A stretch of DNA of 64,000 bases from CAVSUR01 sp963846005 (GTDB lineage: Bacteria; Actinomycetota; Actinomycetes; Streptosporangiales; Streptosporangiaceae). A program made the position numbers and the translations under genes. This document shows positions 53,994-63,235 of this stretch, piece after piece (the stretch's first letter is position 1; each line of letters starts with the position of its first letter). The stretch lies in NCBI GenBank assembly GCA_963846005.1, contig CAWJUH010000001.1, forward strand, positions 62,001 through 126,000, in the 5' to 3' direction. The notes under the pieces were generated by a model. That model was not told the DNA's origin. It saw only the letters and a program-made list of their open reading frames with translations, and ran no database searches.

Positions 53994-54860
53994 TCAGGGC
54001 GAGGCGAGCCGGGCCAGCTGGGCCGGCAGCTGCGCGGCGGCCGCGCGGTCCAGCAGGTACAGGGTCTGCTGGCGGCCGCGGGCCCCGGCCGCGGGCACCT
54101 GCACCGGCCCGGCGCCGGACAGCGCCAGCTGCACGGCGCCGGCCTTTTCCGCGCCCGAGGCCAGGATCCACACCTGGCGGGCCGAGCGGATGGCCGGCAG
54201 GGTCAGCGACAGCCGGACCGGCGGCGGCTTGGGGGAGCCGCGCACCGCTACCACCGGCCGTTCCTCGTACAGCGCGGGCAGGCCGGGGAACAGCGACGCC
54301 ACGTGCCCCTCCGGTCCGATGCCGAGCAGCAGCACGTCGAACGAGGGCACCTGGCCGTGGTCCTCGGGCTGCGCGGCGGCGCGCAGCCAGTGCGCGTAGC
54401 GCTCGGCCGCGGCCTCCGGGTCGTCGCCGTCCGGCCCGTCCGGCCCGGGCATCGGGTGCACCCGGTCCTGGCTGATCTCGACGTGGTCCAGCAGTGCCGA
54501 CCGGGCCCCGGTCTCGTTGCGGTCCGGGTCGCCGGCCGGCTTGAACCGCTCATCGCCCCACCACACGTCCAGGTGCCGCCAGTCCACCGCGTCCCTGGCC
54601 GGCGCCGCGGTCAGCTCGGCCAGCACCTTGGTGCCGATCCCGCCGCCGGTCAGCACGACCGACGCGTGGCCGCGGGCCGCGGCCGCATCGACCAGCGTGG
54701 TGACCAGCCGGGCCGCCACCGCCTTGGCGAGCAGCTCACCGTCGCGGTGGACCAGGACCTGCGGGGCGGCGATGGCGCTAGCCCCGCTCGGTCCCGGCCG
54801 CGGCCGGCCGCCCGCCGCCGTTGCCGGCCCCGCCGCCGTTACCGGTCCCGCCGCCCGCAT
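53994..54860 (-). CDS. pgl: 6-Phosphogluconolactonase
   Basis: 288 aa, DevB/SOL type. Core VLTGGGIGTKVLAEL, DVWWGDERFKPAGDPDRNETGAR and LLLGIGPEGHVASLFPG, which holds the catalytic His; then AVRGSPKPPPVRLSLTLPAI. It hydrolyses 6-phosphoglucono-lactone in the pentose-phosphate pathway. The core starts near 54765; ATG 54860 overlaps the end of opcA by ~80 bp and adds a low-complexity lead. A start nearer 54765 would need a CTG, so it is uncertain. Confidence 0.92.
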   Translation of the reverse strand: MRAAGPVTAAGPATAAGGRPRPGPSGASAIAAPQVLVHRDGELLAKAVAARLVTTLVDAAAARGHASVVLTGGGIGTKVLAELTAAPARDAVDWRHLDVWWGDERFKPAGDPDRNETGARSALLDHVEISQDRVHPMPGPDGPDGDDPEAAAERYAHWLRAAAQPEDHGQVPSFDVLLLGIGPEGHVASLFPGLPALYEERPVVAVRGSPKPPPVRLSLTLPAIRSARQVWILASGAEKAGAVQLALSGAGPVQVPAAGARGRQQTLYLLDRAAAAQLPAQLARLASP

Positions 54861-55746
54861 ACCAGGACAGGGCCTGGGAGTAGATCTCGTCCGGGTCCAG
54901 CCGCCGCAGCTCCTCGGCCAGCAGCTCGGCAAGATCCCGGCGGTGCAGCGCGACGTGCCGCTCCGGCTGGTCCGGCCGGCTCAGCGTGGCGTTGCGGCCG
55001 TCCGGCCGGCTGATCGTGATGTCGCCCTCGGCGGTCGCGAAGGTCACCTGGGTGATGCCCGGGCCGCCGGAATCGTCCCGGCCGAACGGCACCTTGAGCC
55101 GCCCGCTCAGCCAGGCGGCGAGCAGGTCGGCGCTCGGGTTGTGCTCCTCGGCCACCACCGTGCCGCCGGTGATCTCGGCGTGCTCGGCGTCCAGCGTCGC
55201 GGCCAGCAGCGACCGCCACGGCGTGGCCCGGGTCCAGGCCATGTCGGTGTCGCCGGGCTGGTAGGCCGCGGCCAGCCTGGTCAGCACCTCGGCGGGCACA
55301 TCCGCGGCGGCCGAGTCGGTGACCCGCCGCTGGGCCAGCGCGCCGAGCGGCGACGTGGACGGCGTGGCCGGCGCCTCGGCCGGCCACCAGGTCACGATCG
55401 GGGTGTCGGGCACCAGCAGCGGCGCGACCACCGAGTCGGCGTGCAGGCTCATCGGGCCGTACAGCCGCAGCAGCACGGTCTGGCCCGGCGCGCCCTCGCC
55501 GGTGCGGATCTCGGCGTCCATCCGGGACTCGCCGCGGGCGTGCCGGCCGATCACCGCCAGCACCCGGCACGGATGCTCGCGGCCGGCCTGGCTGGCCGCC
55601 CGCACCGCGTCGTGCTGGGTGGCCTCGTCGGCGACGACGATCAGGTTCAGCACCACGCCGGTGGTGGGGCCGCCGAGCTGGTCCCGGGCCCGGGTCAGCG
55701 CGGACCGGATATCGCCGGTCGAGGTCTCGGTCAGGTCGATCAGCAT
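54778..55746 (-). CDS. opcA: Glucose-6-phosphate dehydrogenase assembly protein OpcA
   Basis: 322 aa. Begins MLIDLTETSTGDI; mid-protein PGQTVLLRLYGPMSLHADSVVAPLLVPDTPIVTWWPAEAP is the OpcA hallmark, with LVAEL-type segments after it. In cyanobacteria OpcA activates Zwf by oligomerisation; most actinobacteria keep it next to zwf. The last ~25 residues are a Gly/Asn-rich tail (TGNGGGAGNGGG). 15 bp after zwf. Confidence 0.94.
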   Translation of the reverse strand: MLIDLTETSTGDIRSALTRARDQLGGPTTGVVLNLIVVADEATQHDAVRAASQAGREHPCRVLAVIGRHARGESRMDAEIRTGEGAPGQTVLLRLYGPMSLHADSVVAPLLVPDTPIVTWWPAEAPATPSTSPLGALAQRRVTDSAAADVPAEVLTRLAAAYQPGDTDMAWTRATPWRSLLAATLDAEHAEITGGTVVAEEHNPSADLLAAWLSGRLKVPFGRDDSGGPGITQVTFATAEGDITISRPDGRNATLSRPDQPERHVALHRRDLAELLAEELRRLDPDEIYSQALSWYAGGGTGNGGGAGNGGGRPAAAGTERG

Positions 55747-55761
55747 GGCGTCCCGTTCTTC

Positions 55762-57297
55762 CTAGAGCCGGCGCCAGGCGCAGCCGTGCCGGGCGAGCAT
55801 CGCATCGGAGCTGGCCGGGCCGTGACCGCCGGCCTCGTACTGCTCGGGCTTGTCGTGACTGGCCCAGAACTCCTCGATCGGGTCCAGGATCTGCCAGGAC
55901 AGCTCGACCTCCTCCTGCCGCGGGAACAGCGGCGGGTCGCCGATCAGCACGTCAAGCAGCAGCCGCTCGTAGGCCTCGGGGGAGGACTCGGTGAACGACT
56001 CGCCGTAGGCGAAGTCCATGTTCACGTCGCGGACCTCCATGGCCGAGCCGGGCACCTTCGAGCCGAACCTGACCGTGACCCCCTCGTCCGGCTGGACCCG
56101 GATCACCAGTGCGTTCTGCCCCAGCTCCTCGGTGGCGGTCTTGTCGAACGGCAGGTGCGGTGCCCGCTGGAACATCACCGCGATCTCGGTCATCCGGCTG
56201 GTCAGCCGCTTGCCGGTGCGCAGGAAGAACGGCACTCCGGCCCACCGCCTGGTGTCGATGTTCAGCGTCACCGCCGCGTAGGTCTCGGTGACCGAGTCGG
56301 CGGCGATGCCGTCCTCCTCCAGGAACCCGCAGACCTCGACCCCGCCCTGCCAGCCGGCCGAGTACTGGCCGCGGGCCGTGCCGGCCGCCAGGTCCTCGGG
56401 CAGCGCGACCGCCGACAGCACCTTCTCCTTCTCCGCCCGCAGCGAGTCGGCCGCGAACGACAGCGGCTCCTCCATGGCGGTCAGCGCGAGCAGCTGGAGC
56501 AGGTGATTCTGGATCACGTCCCGGGCCGCGCCGATGCCGTCGTAGTAGCCGGCCCGGCCGCCGATGCCGATGTCCTCGGCCATGGTGATCTGCACGTGGT
56601 CGACGTAGCCGCGGTTCCAGATCGGCTCGTACAGCGTGTTGGCGAAGCGCAGCGCGAGCAGGTTCTGGACCGTCTCCTTGCCCAGGTAGTGGTCGATGCG
56701 GAACACCGACTCGGGCGGGAACACCTCGTTCAGTATCGAGTTCAGTTCCCGGGCGCTGGCCAGGTCGTGCCCGAACGGCTTCTCGATCACGACCCGGCGC
56801 CACGGCTGCCGCCCCGGCGGACCGTCCGGCGCGTCGGCCAGGCCGGACCGCTTGAGCTGCTGCACCACCGTCGGGAACGCCTTCGGCGGGATGGACAGGT
56901 AGAAGGCGTAGTTGCCGCCGGTGCCGCGCTCGGTGTCCAGCTGGGCGACCTGATCGGCCAGGCGGTCGAACGCGCCGTCGTCGGAGAACTCGCCGGGCAC
57001 GAACCGGACGCCCTCGCTGACCTGGCGCCAGACCGCCTCCCGGAACGGCGTGCGCGCATGCGCCTTGACCGCGTCGTGGGTCAGCTGGGCGAAGTCCTCG
57101 TCCTCCCAGTCGCGGCGGGCGAACCCGACCAGCGAGAAGCCGGGCGGCAGCAATCCCCTGTTGGCCAGGTCGTAGATCGCCGGCAGCAGCTTCTTGCTGG
57201 CCAGGTCGCCGGTGACCCCGAACATCACCAGCACGCACGGGCCCGCGACCCGCGGGATGCGCCGGTCGCGTGCGTCCCGCAGCGGGTTGAGTGTCAT
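55762..57297 (-). CDS. zwf: Glucose-6-phosphate dehydrogenase
   Basis: 511 aa. NADP site VMFGVTGDLASKKLLPAIYDL; active-site RIDHYLGKETVQNLLALRF with the base His and Lys; DVINS-like second half WAGVPFFLRTGKRLT. It opens the oxidative pentose-phosphate pathway and makes NADPH. ATG 57297 overlaps the tal end by 4 bp, so the two are coupled. Confidence 0.97.
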   Translation of the reverse strand: MTLNPLRDARDRRIPRVAGPCVLVMFGVTGDLASKKLLPAIYDLANRGLLPPGFSLVGFARRDWEDEDFAQLTHDAVKAHARTPFREAVWRQVSEGVRFVPGEFSDDGAFDRLADQVAQLDTERGTGGNYAFYLSIPPKAFPTVVQQLKRSGLADAPDGPPGRQPWRRVVIEKPFGHDLASARELNSILNEVFPPESVFRIDHYLGKETVQNLLALRFANTLYEPIWNRGYVDHVQITMAEDIGIGGRAGYYDGIGAARDVIQNHLLQLLALTAMEEPLSFAADSLRAEKEKVLSAVALPEDLAAGTARGQYSAGWQGGVEVCGFLEEDGIAADSVTETYAAVTLNIDTRRWAGVPFFLRTGKRLTSRMTEIAVMFQRAPHLPFDKTATEELGQNALVIRVQPDEGVTVRFGSKVPGSAMEVRDVNMDFAYGESFTESSPEAYERLLLDVLIGDPPLFPRQEEVELSWQILDPIEEFWASHDKPEQYEAGGHGPASSDAMLARHGCAWRRL

Positions 57298-58412
57298 CCG
57301 GCCGCCTTCATCTGGTTCTCGATGGTGCCGAGCAGCTCGGTCCAGGAGTCCACGAACTTCTGCACGCCCTCGTCCTCGAGCACCTGCACGACGTCGTCGT
57401 AGCTGACGCCGAGCCGTTCCAGCTCGGTGAACACGGCGCGGGCCTCGTCGTAGCCGCCGCGGATCGTGTCACCGCGCAGCTCGCCGTGGTCGGCGGTCGC
57501 GTGCAGCGTGTCCTCCGGCATGGTGTTGACCGTGCCGGGCGCCACCAGCTCGGTCACGTACATGGTGTCGGGGTAGGCCTTGTCCTTGACGCTGGTCGAG
57601 GCCCACAGCGGCCGCTGCGGCTTGGCGCCCCTGGCCGCGAGCGCCTCCCAGCGCGGGGTGGCGGACTTGCGCTCGAACAGCTCGTAGGCGAGCCGGGCGT
57701 TGGCGATCGCCGCCTTGCCGCGTACGGCCTGCGCCTCCTCGCCGCCGATCTTGTCCAGCCGCTTGTCCACCTCGGTGTCCACCCGGCTGACGAAGAACGA
57801 CGCGACCGAGCCCAGCCCGGACAGATCCTTCCCGGCCTCGGCCGCCTGCTCCAGGCCGGTCATGAACGCGTCGATGACCTGACCGTACCGTTCCAGCGAG
57901 AAGATCAGCGTGACGTTGACGCTGATGCCCTCGGCCAGTGTCGCGGTGATCGCGGGCAGTCCCGCCAGCGTGGCCGGGATCTTGATGAACAGGTTCGGCC
58001 GGTCCACCATCCACCACAGCGCCTTGGCCTCGGCCACCGTCTTGCCGGTGTCCATCGCGATCCGCGGGTCCACCTCGATCGACACCCGGCCGTCCACGCC
58101 GCCGGTGGCGTCGTACACCGGCCGCAGCACGTCGCAGGCCCAGCGGATGTCGTAGGTGGTGATCGCGCGGGCGGCCTCCTCGACCTTGACCTCGCGGGTG
58201 GCCAGCTCGGCGACCTGCTCGTCGTAGGCGTCGCCCTGGGCCAGGGCGTGCTGGAAGATCGACGGGTTAGAGGTCACGCCGTGGACGCTGAAGTCGCGTA
58301 TCAGGCCGGCCAGGTTGCCGGTGCGCAGCCGTTCGCGGCTGATGTCATCGAGCCAGACCGCGACGCCTTCCGCCGTGAGCTGCTCCAGCGTGTTTCCGGG
58401 CTGGGAAGTCAT
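57294..58412 (-). CDS. tal: Transaldolase
   Basis: 372 aa, the long actinobacterial form. GVTSNPSIFQHAL, VSIEVDPRIAMDT, FIKIPATLAGLPAI with the Schiff-base Lys, and VNVTLIFSLERY are complete; RPLWASTSVKDKAYPDTMY follows. It moves a dihydroxyacetone unit between sugar phosphates. ATG 58412, 44 bp after tkt. Confidence 0.96.
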   Translation of the reverse strand: MTSQPGNTLEQLTAEGVAVWLDDISRERLRTGNLAGLIRDFSVHGVTSNPSIFQHALAQGDAYDEQVAELATREVKVEEAARAITTYDIRWACDVLRPVYDATGGVDGRVSIEVDPRIAMDTGKTVAEAKALWWMVDRPNLFIKIPATLAGLPAITATLAEGISVNVTLIFSLERYGQVIDAFMTGLEQAAEAGKDLSGLGSVASFFVSRVDTEVDKRLDKIGGEEAQAVRGKAAIANARLAYELFERKSATPRWEALAARGAKPQRPLWASTSVKDKAYPDTMYVTELVAPGTVNTMPEDTLHATADHGELRGDTIRGGYDEARAVFTELERLGVSYDDVVQVLEDEGVQKFVDSWTELLGTIENQMKAAG

Positions 58413-58456
58413 AATGTCTGCTCCTCGCGCTTGATCGCTGCGCGTTGTCTCCGCGC

Positions 58457-60559
58457 TTACTCGCCGCGCACCCGGTCCAGGCTGGCCCTGGCCGCGCTGG
58501 CCACGTGCTCGGCGGTGAAACCGAACTCCTTGTACAAGGTCTGATAGTCCGCCGATTCGCCGTAGTGCTCAAGGCTGACCGACTCGCCCGCGTCCCCGGT
58601 GTAGTTGCGCCAGCCGAGCGCCACGCCCGCCTCCACGCTGACCCGGGCCCGCACGCCCGCCGGGAGCACTTCCTCCCGGTAGGAATCATCCTGCTCGGCG
58701 AACCATTCCAGGCACGGCATCGACACCACCCGGGTGGCGATGCCCTCGTCCTGCAGGGTCTCCCGCGCGGCCAGCGCGATCTGCACCTCGCTGCCGGTGC
58801 CGATCAGGATGACCTGCGGGCTGCCGCCCTCGGCCTCGGCCAGCACGTAGCCGCCGCGGGCGGTCAGCCCGGCGCTGGCCAGCCCGTCCGACCGGTCAAG
58901 CACCGGCAGGTTCTGCCGGGACAGGCACAGCCCGGCGGGCCGGTGCGCCCGCTCCAGTACCGTCCGCCAGGCCGCCGAGGTCTCGTTGGCGTCCGCGGGC
59001 CGGACCACGTCGAAACCGGGGATGGCGCGCAGCGCCCACAGGTGCTCCACCGGCTGGTGCGTCGGGCCGTCCTCGCCGAGGCCGATCGAGTCGTGCGTCC
59101 ACACGAACACCGACGGGATCTCCGACATCGCGGCCAGCCGCACCGCGGGCCGCATGTAGTCGCTGAACTGCAAGAACGTGCCGCCGTAGGGCCGGGTCAG
59201 CCCGTCCGCGGCGATCCCGTTCACGATCGCGCCCATGCCGTGCTCGCGGATGCCGAAGTGCAGCGTGCGGCCGTACGGGTTGCCGGGGAACATCTTGGTC
59301 TGGTGGTCGGCCGGGATGAACGACGGCTCGCCCTCCATCGTGGTGTCGTTGGACCCGGCCAGGTCGGCCGAGCCGCCCCACAGCTCGGGCAGCACCGGCG
59401 CGAGCGCGGTGAGCACCGCGCCGGACGCCTTGCGGGTGGCCATGCCCTTGGGGTCGGGGTCGAAGACCGGCAGCGCATCGGCCCAGCCGTCGGGCAGCTC
59501 GCGGGCGGCCAGCCGGTCCAGCAGCGCCTTGCGCTCGGGCTGCGCCGCCGCCCAGGTGCTCAGCTGGCTGTCCCATTCGGCGTGCAGCGCCTTGCCCCGG
59601 TCGGCCACCTGCCGGGCCCGGGCCAGCGCCTCCTGCTCGACCGGGAAGTTCACGTCCGGGTCGAAGTGCAGGATCTTCTTGGTCGCGGCGACCTCGTCGG
59701 CGCCGAGCGCCGACCCGTGCGCCGAGCCGGTGTTCTGCTTGTCCGGGGCCGGCCAGCCGATGATGGTGGACAGCGCGATGAACGACGGCGCGGCCGTGTG
59801 GTCGCGCGCGGCCAGCAGCGCCCGGTACAGCGCCTCGATGTCCTCGTGGTAGCCGCCGGGCTGGCGGAAGATGACGTGCTGGACATGCCAGCCGTAGGCC
59901 TCGTACCGGGCGCACACGTCCTCGGACTTGGCGATCGCGGTGTCGTCCTCGATCGAGATGTCGTTGTCGTCGTAGAGCAAGGTCAGGTTGCCGAGCTGCT
60001 GGTGCCCGGCGAGGGCGGACGCCTCGTGGCTGATGCCCTCCTCGATGTCGCCGTCGGAGGCGAACGCGTACACGTGGTGGTCGAACGGGCTGGTGCCCGC
60101 GGCCGCGTCCGGGTCGAGCAGGCCGCGCACCCGGCGCTGGTTCATCGCCATCCCGACCGCGTTGGCCAGGCCCTGGCCGAGCGGGCCGGTGGTGATCTCC
60201 ACGCCGGGGGTGTGGTGCCGCTCAGGGTGGCCGGGGGTCCGGCTGCCCCAGGTGCGCAGCCGCTCGATGTCGTCCAGCTCCAGGCCGTACCCGGACAGGT
60301 ACAGCTGGATATACAAGGTCAGGCTGGAGTGGCCGCACGACAGCACGAACCGGTCCCGGCCGAGCCAGTCCGCGTCCGCCGGGTCGTGCCGCAGCACCCG
60401 CTGGAACAGCAGGTAAGCGGCCGGGGCCAGGCTCATCGCGGTGCCCGGATGGCCGTTGCCGGCCTTCTGCACCGCGTCCATGGCCAGCACCCGGATCCAG
60501 TCCACGGCCCGCGCGTCGGCTGGTGTCCAGTCCAGCGCCGCGGCCTCGTTGCTGCTCAC
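58457..60559 (-). CDS. tkt: Transketolase
   Basis: 700 aa. ThDP fold: AGNGHPGTAMSLAPAAYLLF, the GDG...N motif in FASDGDIEEGISHEASALAGH...YDDNDISIE, PYGGTFLQFSDYMRPAVRL, and HDSIGLGEDGPTHQPVEHL. It moves two-carbon units in the non-oxidative pentose-phosphate steps. GTG 60559. First gene of the leftward tkt-tal-zwf-opcA-pgl operon. Confidence 0.97.
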   Translation of the reverse strand: MSSNEAAALDWTPADARAVDWIRVLAMDAVQKAGNGHPGTAMSLAPAAYLLFQRVLRHDPADADWLGRDRFVLSCGHSSLTLYIQLYLSGYGLELDDIERLRTWGSRTPGHPERHHTPGVEITTGPLGQGLANAVGMAMNQRRVRGLLDPDAAAGTSPFDHHVYAFASDGDIEEGISHEASALAGHQQLGNLTLLYDDNDISIEDDTAIAKSEDVCARYEAYGWHVQHVIFRQPGGYHEDIEALYRALLAARDHTAAPSFIALSTIIGWPAPDKQNTGSAHGSALGADEVAATKKILHFDPDVNFPVEQEALARARQVADRGKALHAEWDSQLSTWAAAQPERKALLDRLAARELPDGWADALPVFDPDPKGMATRKASGAVLTALAPVLPELWGGSADLAGSNDTTMEGEPSFIPADHQTKMFPGNPYGRTLHFGIREHGMGAIVNGIAADGLTRPYGGTFLQFSDYMRPAVRLAAMSEIPSVFVWTHDSIGLGEDGPTHQPVEHLWALRAIPGFDVVRPADANETSAAWRTVLERAHRPAGLCLSRQNLPVLDRSDGLASAGLTARGGYVLAEAEGGSPQVILIGTGSEVQIALAARETLQDEGIATRVVSMPCLEWFAEQDDSYREEVLPAGVRARVSVEAGVALGWRNYTGDAGESVSLEHYGESADYQTLYKEFGFTAEHVASAARASLDRVRGE

Positions 60560-60800
60560 CGTGGATCAGCCCCTTCCTGAGCATCGTGAGTTCGCCATGA
60601 CCCTATCCCGCAAGACCGCAGGCTAATCAGGAGCGTCCGGCAACATCCGGCGGCCGCCGCGCGACCCCGCAAGCCGGTCACCTGCCCGCCGGCTGACGGT
60701 CATGAACATGACATTGACCGTCAACAAGCCCGCCGCCAGCTCACCGGCCCGGACCGGCGTTCCCGCGCCGCGCGGCGCGAGGTAGCGTTACCGGCAAGAA
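60560..60800. promoter_or_regulatory. Divergent tkt / CytX promoter region
   Basis: 240 bp without a gene. It must carry the leftward promoter of the pentose-phosphate operon and the rightward promoter of the riboswitch-led transporter. A cluster of short A/T-containing words (catgaacatgacattgaccg, 60700-60720) is the only low-GC stretch. I could not fix -10/-35 boxes. Confidence 0.35.
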
Positions 60801-60902
60801 CCACACGGGAGCTCGGGCTAACCGGGCTGAGAGGGCGGCTGGCCGACCGGCCCGCGCCGCCGACCGTCTGAACCTGACCGGGTAATGCCGGCGTAGGGAG
60901 GC
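60800..60902 (+). ncRNA. TPP riboswitch (THI element)
   Basis: The conserved THI core is present: CACACGGGAGCTCGGGC, then CCGGGCTGAGAGGGCG near 60822, and CCGACCGTCTGAACCTGACCGGGTAATGCCGGCGTAGGGAGG ending at ~60902. The last GGGAGG also serves as the ribosome binding site of the ATG at 60907, so TPP binding should block translation directly. Confidence 0.92.
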
Positions 60903-60906
60903 AGCC

Positions 60907-62295
60907 ATGGCGGCAACAACCGGCACATCCGCTCCCGGCCTGGCGCAGGGCCAGTTCGTCACCGTCCCCGGCGACCGGCACTCCGAGGTGGCGCGCACCC
61001 TGGACGAGCCGGTCCCGCGGGCGCTCAGCCTGCTCGATCAGCTCGGCCTGTGGGGCAACCTCGGGGTCAGCCTGCTCGGCTTCACCGGGGCGATCTTCGT
61101 GCTGCAGCCCGGCGGCGCGGGCACGCCGCGCACCTCGCTGGCCGCGGGGCTGACCGCGATCGTGGCGGGCACGTTGCTGGGCACCGGGGCGGTGGCGCTG
61201 TCCGGGCTGCCCGGGGCGCGGACCGGGGCCCCGGCCATGGTGCTGCTGCGCGGCCTGTTCGGGGCCCAGCTGTCCTACCTGCCGACGCTGCTCAACGTCC
61301 TGCAGTGCCTGGGCTGGGGCGTGTTCGAGCTGGTCACGATCGCGACCGCGGCGCACACCGTGGCGCCCGCCCTGCCCCGGTGGGGCTACATCCTCATCGC
61401 CGGCGCGCTGACCGGGGTATTCGCGGTCCGGCCGCTCGGCGCGATCCGGGTGCTGCGCAAGTACGCGACCGCCGCGGTGCTGGTGGTGCTGGCTTACCTG
61501 CTGATCCAGCTGCTGCGCCAGCCGCTGCCGCCGCTGGCCCGCGGCACCTGGTCGGGCTTCTGGCCGGGCACCGACACGGTGGTGGCGGCGGCGATCTCGT
61601 TCGCGCCGCTGGCCGCCGACTACACCCGGCACTCGCGGTCCGAGCGGGCCGCGGTCGGCGGGGCCATGATCGGCTACAGCGTCACCCAGATCCTGTGCTA
61701 CGTGATCGGCCTGCTGGCCCTGGTCACCGTGGCCCGCAATCCGGGCGACATCTACGGGGCGTTCATCGCGCTGCCGGCCGGGTCGATCGCGTTCGCGATC
61801 CTGGCCGCGCGGGAGCTGGACCAGTCGTTCGCCAACGTCTATTCCACCGCGGTGTCCACCCAGAACCTGCGGCCGCTGTGGGACCGGCGGGTGCTGGCCG
61901 CGGTGATCACGGTGATCTGCACGGCGGGCGCGCTGTGGCTGAACATCGCCGACTACGAGAACTTCCTGGTCTTGCTGGGCTCGGTGTTCGTGCCGATGTT
62001 CGGCGTGCTGGTGGTCGACTTCTTCGTGGTGTCGCGCGGCCGGTGGGACCTGTCCGGCCGGGCCCGCACCCGGTGGCTGATGCTGGTGCCGTGGGCGGCC
62101 GGTTTCGTCACCTACCAGCTGATCAACCCCGGCTACATCTCCTGGTGGGTCAGCGCCTGGGGCTGGGCCGGCCTGCACATCGGCTTCACCCCGGCCAGCT
62201 GGATGTCGGCCTCGATCCTGTCGTTCGCGGTGGCCGCGGTCGTCACGCTGGCGGCGGGCCTGACCCGGGCCGCGGCCCGGCGCCGGACACGATGA
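60907..62295 (+). CDS. cytX: NCS1-family transporter, CytX-like (probable HMP/thiamine-precursor uptake)
   Basis: 462 aa with about twelve TM segments, NCS1 purine-cytosine permease type: LDQLGLWGNLGVSLLGFTGAIF (TM1), SFAPLAADYTRHSRSE (substrate region), GSIAFAILAARELDQSFANVYST. The TPP riboswitch directly upstream points to hydroxymethylpyrimidine or a related thiamine precursor rather than cytosine. ATG 60907. No thi gene is adjacent. Confidence 0.9.
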   Translation: MAATTGTSAPGLAQGQFVTVPGDRHSEVARTLDEPVPRALSLLDQLGLWGNLGVSLLGFTGAIFVLQPGGAGTPRTSLAAGLTAIVAGTLLGTGAVALSGLPGARTGAPAMVLLRGLFGAQLSYLPTLLNVLQCLGWGVFELVTIATAAHTVAPALPRWGYILIAGALTGVFAVRPLGAIRVLRKYATAAVLVVLAYLLIQLLRQPLPPLARGTWSGFWPGTDTVVAAAISFAPLAADYTRHSRSERAAVGGAMIGYSVTQILCYVIGLLALVTVARNPGDIYGAFIALPAGSIAFAILAARELDQSFANVYSTAVSTQNLRPLWDRRVLAAVITVICTAGALWLNIADYENFLVLLGSVFVPMFGVLVVDFFVVSRGRWDLSGRARTRWLMLVPWAAGFVTYQLINPGYISWWVSAWGWAGLHIGFTPASWMSASILSFAVAAVVTLAAGLTRAAARRRTR

Positions 62296-63016
62296 GGTCG
62301 AACGCGGCCCGGGGAGCCTGGCCGCGTTCGCCGCGGACATCGCGGATGTCGCGGACATCGCGGAAATCGCCGAAGTAACGGCGCTCGGCGGCCAGCCACG
62401 CCTCGTCCCAGTCCTCCGGGCTGATCCGGCCGTGCAGCCTGGCCAGCCGGTCCGGCTCGGGGGTGCCGACGAGTACCCGGCGGTCCACCTGGGCGGCCAG
62501 CTCGGGTGCGGCCGACAGCACGCCCTCCAGCAGCACGACCGGGCCCGGCCGGACGGTGACCAGCCCGGAGGACAGGCGGCCGAGGTCCCAGTCGAACCGG
62601 CGGAAGATGGCGGGCCGGCCCGCCCGCAGCGGCACGAGGGCCTGGCGGACCAGCCGCGGCCAGTCGTAGTAGTCGCGCAGCTCACGCGGCTGCCGCGGCC
62701 GGCCGGGACCAGCGGGGCGGAAGAAGTCGTCGGTGTGCACGGTCACTGCGCCTGCCGGGCTCGCCGTGCCCGCCGCGCGCGCTGCGCCTGCCGGGCTCGC
62801 CGTGCCCGCCGCGCGCGCTGCGCCTGCCTTGCCCGCCGGGCCCGCCGTGGCCAGCCGGGCCGCAGCGGCGGCCGCGATCGTGGTCTTGCCGGCCCCGCCG
62901 TGCCCGTCCAGCGCGACGACCAGCACCCCGCTGGCGGCCGCCCGCCACTCCCGGACCGCATCCGCGATCAGCCCGGCCGCCGCACTGGCCAGATCAGCCC
63001 GCCCGTCATCGGTCAC
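62243..63016 (-). CDS. Uridine kinase-like P-loop protein
   Basis: 257 aa. Walker A DGHGGAGKTTIAAAA near residue 40; VTVHTDDFFRP is the base-binding segment of uridine/phosphoribulokinase-type kinases; YYDWPRLVRQALVPL and VVLLEGVLSA (Walker B) follow. Between P-loop and VTVHTDD lies AARAAGTASPAG repeated twice, an insertion. GTG 63016. The end overlaps the cytX 3' end by 53 bp, convergent. Substrate (uridine, or another nucleoside) unclear. Confidence 0.8.
   Translation of the reverse strand: MTDDGRADLASAAAGLIADAVREWRAAASGVLVVALDGHGGAGKTTIAAAAAARLATAGPAGKAGAARAAGTASPAGAARAAGTASPAGAVTVHTDDFFRPAGPGRPRQPRELRDYYDWPRLVRQALVPLRAGRPAIFRRFDWDLGRLSSGLVTVRPGPVVLLEGVLSAAPELAAQVDRRVLVGTPEPDRLARLHGRISPEDWDEAWLAAERRYFGDFRDVRDIRDVRGERGQAPRAAFDLIVSGAGPRPGSGPPPA
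62742..62830. repeat. 36-bp in-frame tandem repeat
   Basis: Two full copies and a part of a 36-bp unit in the uridine-kinase-like gene encode AARAAGTASPAG. Copies are nearly identical at DNA level, which suggests a recent slippage event. Confidence 0.85.
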
Positions 63017-63235
63017 TGCCGGTTCCTCTGCCGGTTCTCTCCCGGTTCCTGTGGCCGGGCCGGCCGCGGCCGCGCCCGGCCGCGGCGCGCCCGGCCGGGC
63101 CGGTCCCCGCCGCCGCTCATCTCAGCCAGTCCCGCTGGCCCCGCCCGCTGTTACGGTATGCCCGGTGTAGCCGGGCGGCCCGCCGGCTCCGCCGCTGCTG
63201 CCGCCCGCCCGTCATCTCGCAGGAGCGTAGCCGCC

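Noticed and set aside
58445..60580. 711-aa plus-strand open frame opposite transketolase
   Set aside because: Antisense shadow of a complete tkt; no domain, no start signal.
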